Of a stretch of 9,408 nt of DNA, positions 5,787-9,408 are shown in pieces. The stretch is taken from NCBI GenBank assembly GCA_964554065.1, contig CAZKMQ010000029.1, positions 1 to 9,408 of the forward strand, written 5' to 3'. Both the position numbers and the translations under genes were made by a program. Within the stretch, counting starts at the first letter, position 1; each line of letters opens with the position of its first letter. The notes below the pieces were generated by a model. It did no database searches. It was given only the letters and a program-made list of their open reading frames with translations, and had not been told where the DNA came from. Source of the DNA: CAZKMQ01 sp964554065. GTDB lineage: Bacteria; Patescibacteriota; Patescibacteriia; Magasanikbacterales; JBBTQS01.

Positions 5787-6523
5787 CGAGAAGCCGAGCC
5801 ATAGCCCGAATGCACACCGTCACCCCAACCCCAGCCCAGCCCCGGACCACCGCTCCACAAGCGCAAATACGCACAGTGCTCACGACCGTCAGAACGGACA
5901 GAGCTTGGCAAATCCATGTAATGACTGTTGAGTACATCTGGATTCTGTGCAAGAATGGCCAGGCCTTCCATAGCACTAAGACCGATCTCACTGGCCTTGG
6001 TGAACTGTGTTCGGCAAGCCTTCACGGATTTACCCTGGTTCTGCTTTCCATCCTGGCACCACATCCAGTATACACTGTCTTTAACAACATGTTCTGGATT
6101 ATGCGGTTCGAACGTAGTGTTATCTCCGTTGAAAGTAACACCAAGCAGTTCGCACACTTTGACCAGTCCACCCAACTCTTCTGAACGGAAGATTCGCTGG
6201 TCAACCAGAATGGGCTGGAAATGATCCGGAAGATCTTCCGGTCGCTCAGGCATTTCCGTAATCGCTTCCAGATACTGCTCAAACGACTTAAAGCCCAGCA
6301 CCTCACCAAAGCCTTTGTCCCAGAGGGTTTTGGCTTGACGGGTGCGGATGTCCACATCCGGACCACCGCCTTTGGCAGCCTTCTTCTTGGAAGACTTGCT
6401 GCCTTTGACACCACCTGAACGATGGCGCCGAATGACGACTTGAATCTCCTCACCAATACCGTCTCCGGCATGGTCAATCTCAAGCAGTTCTTTCAACTGC
6501 CGTGTGGTAATGCGCTTTGGCAT
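5774..6523 (-). CDS. DGR variable target protein (C-type-lectin-like C-terminus)
   Basis: A 249-residue protein starting at ATG 6521-6523 with an AGGAG Shine-Dalgarno 7 nt upstream. No signal peptide or membrane segment is seen, so it is probably cytoplasmic unless exported otherwise. Residues about 31-55 are a Lys/Gly/Ser-rich linker. Residues about 65-145 have no recognised motif. The C-terminal region (KASEIGLSAMEGLAILAQNP, then HYMDLP and the VR) has the look of the C-type lectin / formylglycine-enzyme fold used by DGR targets. VR covers residues 207-248 and ends GSASRWDC, a short invariant C-terminal strand. Relative to TR, 14 residues are changed in VR, most to Gly, Arg, His or Ser, clustered around LRLWSGGPGLGWGWGDG. 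The gene has its own promoter, leader and terminator. The ligand is unknown. Confidence 0.9.
   Translation of the reverse strand: MPKRITTRQLKELLEIDHAGDGIGEEIQVVIRRHRSGGVKGSKSSKKKAAKGGGPDVDIRTRQAKTLWDKGFGEVLGFKSFEQYLEAITEMPERPEDLPDHFQPILVDQRIFRSEELGGLVKVCELLGVTFNGDNTTFEPHNPEHVVKDSVYWMWCQDGKQNQGKSVKACRTQFTKASEIGLSAMEGLAILAQNPDVLNSHYMDLPSSVRSDGREHCAYLRLWSGGPGLGWGWGDGVHSGYGSASRWDC
5781..5903 (-). repeat. DGR variable repeat (VR)
   Basis: A 123-bp copy of TR at the 3' end of the target gene, in the same orientation. Of 21 differences, 18 are A to G and 3 A to C (TR to VR, coding strand); no G, C or T of TR is changed. One more A to T occurs at the base just outside (5780 versus 5311), turning Glu to Asp, and may mark the true edge. 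Identity stops abruptly after position 5903/5434 on the other side. Confidence 0.95.
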
Positions 6524-6610
6524 TATCTTTCTCCTTTCTCCAGTTGATAGCGACAGTACACCGAAGTATTACTACCAGGGAATACGTTGACTATCAAGAA
6601 GAGAATTCTT

Positions 6611-6643
6611 GTGAGGAACCGCCTCACGCGAGTCACAAGTGAC
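6611..6643. other. Hairpin pair in the 5' leader of the DGR target gene
   Basis: Two adjacent perfect inverted repeats occur in the roughly 120-nt untranslated leader: GTGAGG/CCTCAC (6611-6627, 5-nt loop) and GTCAC/GTGAC (6632-6643, 2-nt spacer). They lie just after the predicted transcription start at about 6640. They could stabilise the mRNA, bind a dimeric regulator, or affect early elongation. No known riboswitch is recognised. Confidence 0.5.
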
Positions 6644-6648
6644 GATTA

Positions 6649-6677
6649 TTTATATCACATTTGGAAAATTTTGTCAA
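6649..6677 (-). promoter_or_regulatory. Strong sigma-70-type promoter of the DGR target gene
   Basis: On the minus strand a perfect TTGACA (6677-6672) is followed by exactly 17 bp and TATAAA (6654-6649). Transcription would start near 6640, giving a leader of about 120 nt before the ATG at 6523. Confidence 0.75.
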
Positions 6678-6728
6678 CACTATGGTTGCTTATTTGGTTT
6701 CGATAGGCTCTGCGTAATATTACCTTAA

Positions 6729-6929
6729 ACATTGGTTGATATTTTGTTGTCTGCATGCTTACAATTGCTTTCTATTAAAGTGCTCTGCGTAGTGCTGCCA
6801 GCACGGTGTCCGATTTTCAATCGGACTGGCAGCCACGAGCACAGAGTGAATTTGAGCGCTGGTCAAATTCACGTCACTGCAATAGAAAGTAAGTGTATAT
6901 TTTTCAGACAACAAAAAAACAACCATTGT
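6729..6929. repeat. Large nested inverted repeat downstream of 5S rRNA
   Basis: Outer arms 6729-6753 and 6905-6929 match at 22 of 25 positions, including 12 perfect bp (TTTTGTTGTCTG). After an imperfect stretch a second block, CTTTCTATT/AATAGAAAG (6768-6776 and 6881-6889), extends the stem. Inside lie two hairpins. One is a composite arm: GTGCTC/GAGCAC, GCTGCCA/TGGCAGC and an 8-bp GTCCGATT/AATCGGAC with a 3-nt loop (6780-6842). The other is a 9-bp GTGAATTTG/CAAATTCAC (6846-6872). The whole folds as a three-way junction of about 200 nt. No protein is evident. The right arm overlaps the 3' strand of the 5S terminal helix. It may be a structured RNA, an rRNA-operon end structure, or a MITE-like element. 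Confidence 0.7.
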
Positions 6930-7042
6930 CTAGGCACCGACCTACTCTTGCCGGAAGGCTACCATCGGCGCTGAAGGGCTTAACTTCTGTGTTCGAGATG
7001 GGAACAGGTGTACCCCCTTCGCAACAGGTACCTAGACAATGG
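6923..7042 (-). rRNA. rrf: 5S ribosomal RNA
   Basis: The minus strand reads as 5S rRNA: CCCATCTCGAACACAGAAG (loop B/C region), AAGCCCTTCAGCGCCGATGG, and GAGAGTAGG-like sequence near the 3' end. The ends CCATTGTCTAGG and CCTAGACAATGG (6923-6934 and 7031-7042) form a 12-bp terminal helix, probably longer than the mature helix I, so mature ends may be 1-3 nt inside. It follows 23S on the same strand, the normal rRNA operon order, and is followed by a run of seven T. Confidence 0.95.
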
Positions 7043-7055
7043 CTGCTTTTCGCAA

Positions 7056-7073
7056 GACCCCCGGACGGGGGTC
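7056..7073. other. GC-rich hairpin in the 23S-5S spacer
   Basis: GACCCCC (7056-7062) pairs perfectly with GGGGGTC (7067-7073) around a 4-nt loop, just upstream of 5S in the minus-strand transcript. It lacks a following T-run, so it is more likely an rRNA processing or folding element than a terminator. The rest of the spacer (7043-7152) is AT-rich, and no tRNA is seen in it. Confidence 0.6.
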
Positions 7074-7382
7074 AAAACACCCATTTAAATTCAAATGACA
7101 CAACACACCAAACGTTTTTGTATTGTAAACATAAAACACTCTATGTGCTTTAGTAGAAATACGCATATGACTATTAGTACTCCTCGGCTAAACACATTGC
7201 TGTGCTTACACCTAGAGCCTATCAACCAGATCGTCTATCTGGAGTCTTAATGAAACATAATCTCAGAGACGGCTTCGTGCTTAGATGCTTTCAGCGCTTA
7301 TCCAAACTAAACGTAGCTACTCGGCAATGCCCTTGGTAGAACAACCGATGCACCAGAGGTTTATCCATTCCGGTCCTCTCGT

Positions 7383-7737
7383 CACGTAATTCCATTATTT
7401 CTAATGGCGCAGACTATATCTTCACCCTACTCTTGCAGTAGGGGGCAACGTATTATAGAAGTATGATTCAATGATTTTCTGAAACTTCTATCTCACCCTT
7501 AAGGTTCAGTCGTTACGGGGTCAAACCTACCACATATTTTTGCAAGTGTGTAATGTAGATCGACTTCCCACGGTATTGCCTTAATGAGTAACACAAATAT
7601 TAAACTAATATACCACGTATCTCGCGACCGAGCAAGATAGTGAGACTACTATTTGTGTATCAATGAAGGTTTCACCGTTATAGTTGCTTTGTCATCACAG
7701 ATTGCTCTGTGAAGTAGCATGGGCCCTATTCGGGCCT
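7383..7737 (-). ncRNA. Group I intron in the 23S sarcin-ricin loop (ORF-less)
   Basis: A 355-nt insertion splits CCTAGT from ACGAGAGG, equivalent to E. coli 2656/2657. Core elements on the minus strand: P ACGGTGAAACC, Q AAGGCAATACCGTG, R-like CCCCGTAACGACTGA and S GAAGATATAGTC. P1 is an exon UAGU paired with GCUA, with U.G at the splice site, extended by GGCCC/GGGCC. It ends in G before a P9-like CCATTA/TAATGG hairpin. No reading frame of useful length is present, so this intron is probably self-splicing but not itself mobile. Its 3' end closely resembles that of the intron at 8589-9353. Confidence 0.88.
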
Positions 7738-7789
7738 ACTAGGAACAGGTCTCTTCATGTTTCGACGCCCACAGCGGATAGGAGTCCGA

Positions 7790-8577
7790 CAATTCTGTTA
7801 CTTTGCAATTAACACCACATCTATATACTGATGTTGCTCTGTGGCGGATCCTACTTTCATAGGACCTCTGCATGTCGCCATGCAGTTCGGACTATATCTT
7901 CACTCAACCAGTGTTGAGGTTCGGCGTATAGTCTCTGAGGATTCCAAAAGTGAAAGATAACTTTGCTTATCAACTTTACGATACTTTCCAGCACCGTTCA
8001 TCTGATAAGACAAATCAATAATCTTTCTCAGTCCAGTCTTGGTACTGTGCTCACCATTTCCCATCATCATAACGATTTTGGAAAATACATTGAACACTTT
8101 AGCTTTGTTAGATAGTAATGGATACCTTTGAAAAAATGGAATGATAATATTTTGTAGATCATTGCGATTTCTCACAACAAACACATTAGTATCATCTCGC
8201 ATGTTTTTCGAATGATTGCTTCGTATCTGACCACAGTCAAAATGCCTTTGCATGGCCACAAGTGGCTCAATACGCAAATGACTTTGACTTACACGAAATT
8301 CAGGAATTACTTTAATTCCAAATCTCATGCGTGGATCTTTATACAACGCAACATGGAAGGTACCTTCACCTTCAACAAAACCGCAAATATACCATGGACG
8401 AACTTCTTCTGGTCTTTCCTGCTGATTGTCTGCACGTGTCACATTGTTACTGCACATACGTATGTAATTAAAAAATTACTTTAGTATACACGAGTAGTGC
8501 ACGATTCTCAAGTCTTCTCCTAAGAGACTTACCAGAGTTTCCAGCATTTAGCCAAATTTATAGACAGCACTGACTCT
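7790..8577 (-). mobile_element. Group I intron at 23S position about 2604, with endonuclease ORF
   Basis: A 788-nt insertion between CGTGAGACAGT and TCGGACTCC. The 5' exon AGACAGU pairs with internal guide GCUGUCU, with U.G at the splice site, and the intron ends in G. Core elements on the minus strand include P GGCTAAATGCTGGAAAC near 8540-8554, R CCTCAGAGACTATACGCC (7940-7923) and S GAAGATATAGTCC (7901-7889); these are textbook group I sequences. The 3' region folds into several hairpins (7800-7890). It encodes a LAGLIDADG protein at 7900-8457. Confidence 0.9.
7900..8457 (-). CDS. LAGLIDADG homing endonuclease of the 2604 intron
   Basis: A 185-residue protein with one clear LAGLIDADG motif, WYICGFVEGEGTF at residues 22-34, whose acidic residues would bind the catalytic metal. 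One motif implies a homodimer that cuts a pseudo-palindromic site, presumably the intronless 23S around position 2604. The rest (FRVSQSHLRIEPLVAMQRHF, then CGQIRSN) matches the usual beta-strand saddle pattern of rRNA-intron endonucleases. ATG 8455-8457 has no Shine-Dalgarno, so translation must be weak or use unspliced precursor. The last 13 codons (SSETIRRTSTLVE) are encoded by the intron's R element and P7 region, and the TGA stop lies within S, so this part of the protein is constrained by ribozyme function. Confidence 0.88.
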   Translation of the reverse strand: MCSNNVTRADNQQERPEEVRPWYICGFVEGEGTFHVALYKDPRMRFGIKVIPEFRVSQSHLRIEPLVAMQRHFDCGQIRSNHSKNMRDDTNVFVVRNRNDLQNIIIPFFQRYPLLSNKAKVFNVFSKIVMMMGNGEHSTKTGLRKIIDLSYQMNGAGKYRKVDKQSYLSLLESSETIRRTSTLVE

Positions 8578-8588
8578 ACTGTCTCACG

Positions 8589-9353
8589 CGTGTAATTCCA
8601 TTATTACTAATGGCACAGACTATCTCTTCATCCTTTCTGCACGACACAGATTAGGAGGTGGCGTATTATGGTAGTTATAAATTCAATAATCATCTGGAAA
8701 CGTACCATCTTTTCCTCAACAATCATCTATAATTCATTCTTGGAATCAGTCGTTACAGGGAATATGTCCTCCGGCAACAAGCGCTTCGCGCACTTGTACA
8801 ACTGTATTTTTCCGTTTTTTGGAATAATTCAGTTGCGCATATTTATCAACCAAAACTGCTGCTTTAAGCAACGTCTTCGGATGTATATGCTTTCGATATG
8901 GCAACAAGGCATGTATTTTTCTAGCCAACTTCACGTGTTCTTTCTTCAAACGAAGAAAAGGCGAGAGTTGATCTAGAGTTTCCATTACTGGTCTTAACCC
9001 AACAATAGTGTATTCGGTCATGTCATCATTTCGATCACGAATATAACCAATGGTGAATTGCTTCTGGAGCCATTCCAAGATCCAACGATTGTTTGTTTTT
9101 TGGTAAAAAACAACACTCGCTCTCACCTGGTATTTATAAACGTAGTCATGTCTGTATACAAGTTGAAACATGATACATCCATCACCATCCAGAAACCCAG
9201 CAATATATGCTTTTGTTGTCGTGTCCATATCAAGTAAGGAAATATTCTTCCCTCGGGATTGCCCTTCTATTCGTTCGGTGAACAGATTAGGGTTTCCCCG
9301 ATATAAGCCACGTTTATTGTACATCATCTCTGATGTAGAACGCAATGTAATCT
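8589..9353 (-). mobile_element. Group I intron at 23S position about 2593, with I-CreI-like ORF
   Basis: A 765-nt insertion between CAGAACGT and CGTGAGACAG, the same site as the Chlamydomonas chloroplast 23S intron. P1 is clear: exon AGAACGU pairs with guide GCGUUCU, with U.G at the splice site. On the minus strand P is ATCGGGGAAACC (about 9302-9291), Q is GGCAATCCCGAG (about 9266-9255), R-like is CCCTGTAACGACTGA (8760-8746) and S is GAAGAGATAGTCTG (8629-8616). A P9-like CCATTA/TAATGG hairpin precedes the final G. The endonuclease ORF sits between Q and R. Confidence 0.9.
8746..9228 (-). CDS. LAGLIDADG homing endonuclease resembling I-CreI
   Basis: A 160-residue protein when started at ATG 9226-9228; the frame stays open to 9345, but that part is the ribozyme P/Q core. 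Its length is close to I-CreI (163). Features shared with I-CreI as I recall it: YIAGFLDGDGCI (motif helix with catalytic acidic residue), QKTNNRWILEWL, the GYIRDR stretch followed by YTI, LSPFLRLKKEHVKLARKI, LPYRKH, and VDKYAQLNYSKKRKNT near the C-terminus. One motif implies a homodimer. The expected target is intronless 23S around 2593, cut to allow intron homing. The stop codon lies in the intron R element. No Shine-Dalgarno is evident. Confidence 0.9.
   Translation of the reverse strand: MDTTTKAYIAGFLDGDGCIMFQLVYRHDYVYKYQVRASVVFYQKTNNRWILEWLQKQFTIGYIRDRNDDMTEYTIVGLRPVMETLDQLSPFLRLKKEHVKLARKIHALLPYRKHIHPKTLLKAAVLVDKYAQLNYSKKRKNTVVQVREALVAGGHIPCND

Positions 9354-9408
<55 letters not shown>

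Noticed and set aside
5312..5903. TR/VR pair as a CRISPR-like or simple duplication repeat
   Set aside because: There are only two copies, 469 bp apart, and all their differences fall on adenines, which neither CRISPR arrays nor ordinary duplication explains.
6022..6483. Other long frames overlapping the DGR target gene on both strands
   Set aside because: They are shadows of the target gene, which has the Shine-Dalgarno, promoter and VR in frame.
6707..6791. 10-bp direct repeat GCTCTGCGTA at 6707-6716 and 6782-6791
   Set aside because: It is too short and isolated to interpret. One copy lies in the inverted repeat and no flanking target duplication is evident.
7043..7152. Possible tRNA or small gene in the 23S-5S spacer
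   Set aside because: Only a GC hairpin is visible; no cloverleaf, T-loop GTTCRA pattern or start with Shine-Dalgarno is present.

Overview
The window suggests a bacterium of the Candidate Phyla Radiation (Patescibacteria, possibly Parcubacteria-like), at moderate confidence. The clues are a 23S rRNA gene split by several group I introns with LAGLIDADG endonucleases, a compact minus-strand layout, a diversity-generating retroelement (DGR) with a lectin-like target, and small sugar/nucleotide-sugar enzymes beside a TrmB-type regulator. TGA is used as a normal stop, which argues against code-25 lineages.

Positions 1-1862 hold a tight minus-strand operon: ROK sugar kinase, TrmB-family regulator, then the start of a HAD hydrolase cut by the window edge. 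A bidirectional terminator (about 1932-1967) separates it from a second HAD phosphatase (1991-2938, visibly GC-richer) and a nucleotidyltransferase carrying an N-terminal ribbon-helix-helix domain (3037-3897).

Positions 3867-6677 are a complete DGR. The minus strand carries the target gene with its variable repeat (VR), a terminator, the template repeat (TR) and the reverse transcriptase (RT). The accessory protein Avd lies on the plus strand between TR and RT. TR (5312-5434) and VR (5781-5903) differ at 21 positions, and every one is an adenine in the TR coding strand: 18 A to G and 3 A to C. The RT is split by a frameshift at a nine-base G tract, which could be phase variation, slippage or a sequencing error. 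The target has its own near-consensus promoter and a hairpin-rich leader.

Positions 6729-9408 are the 3' end of an rRNA operon on the minus strand: a large nested inverted repeat, 5S rRNA, and the 3' portion of 23S rRNA. Three group I introns fall within about 64 nt of mature rRNA, at sites equivalent to E. coli 2593, 2604 and 2656. They leave exons of only 11 and 52 nt. The 2593 intron encodes a protein resembling I-CreI, whose own intron occupies that same site. The 2656 intron sits inside the sarcin-ricin loop.
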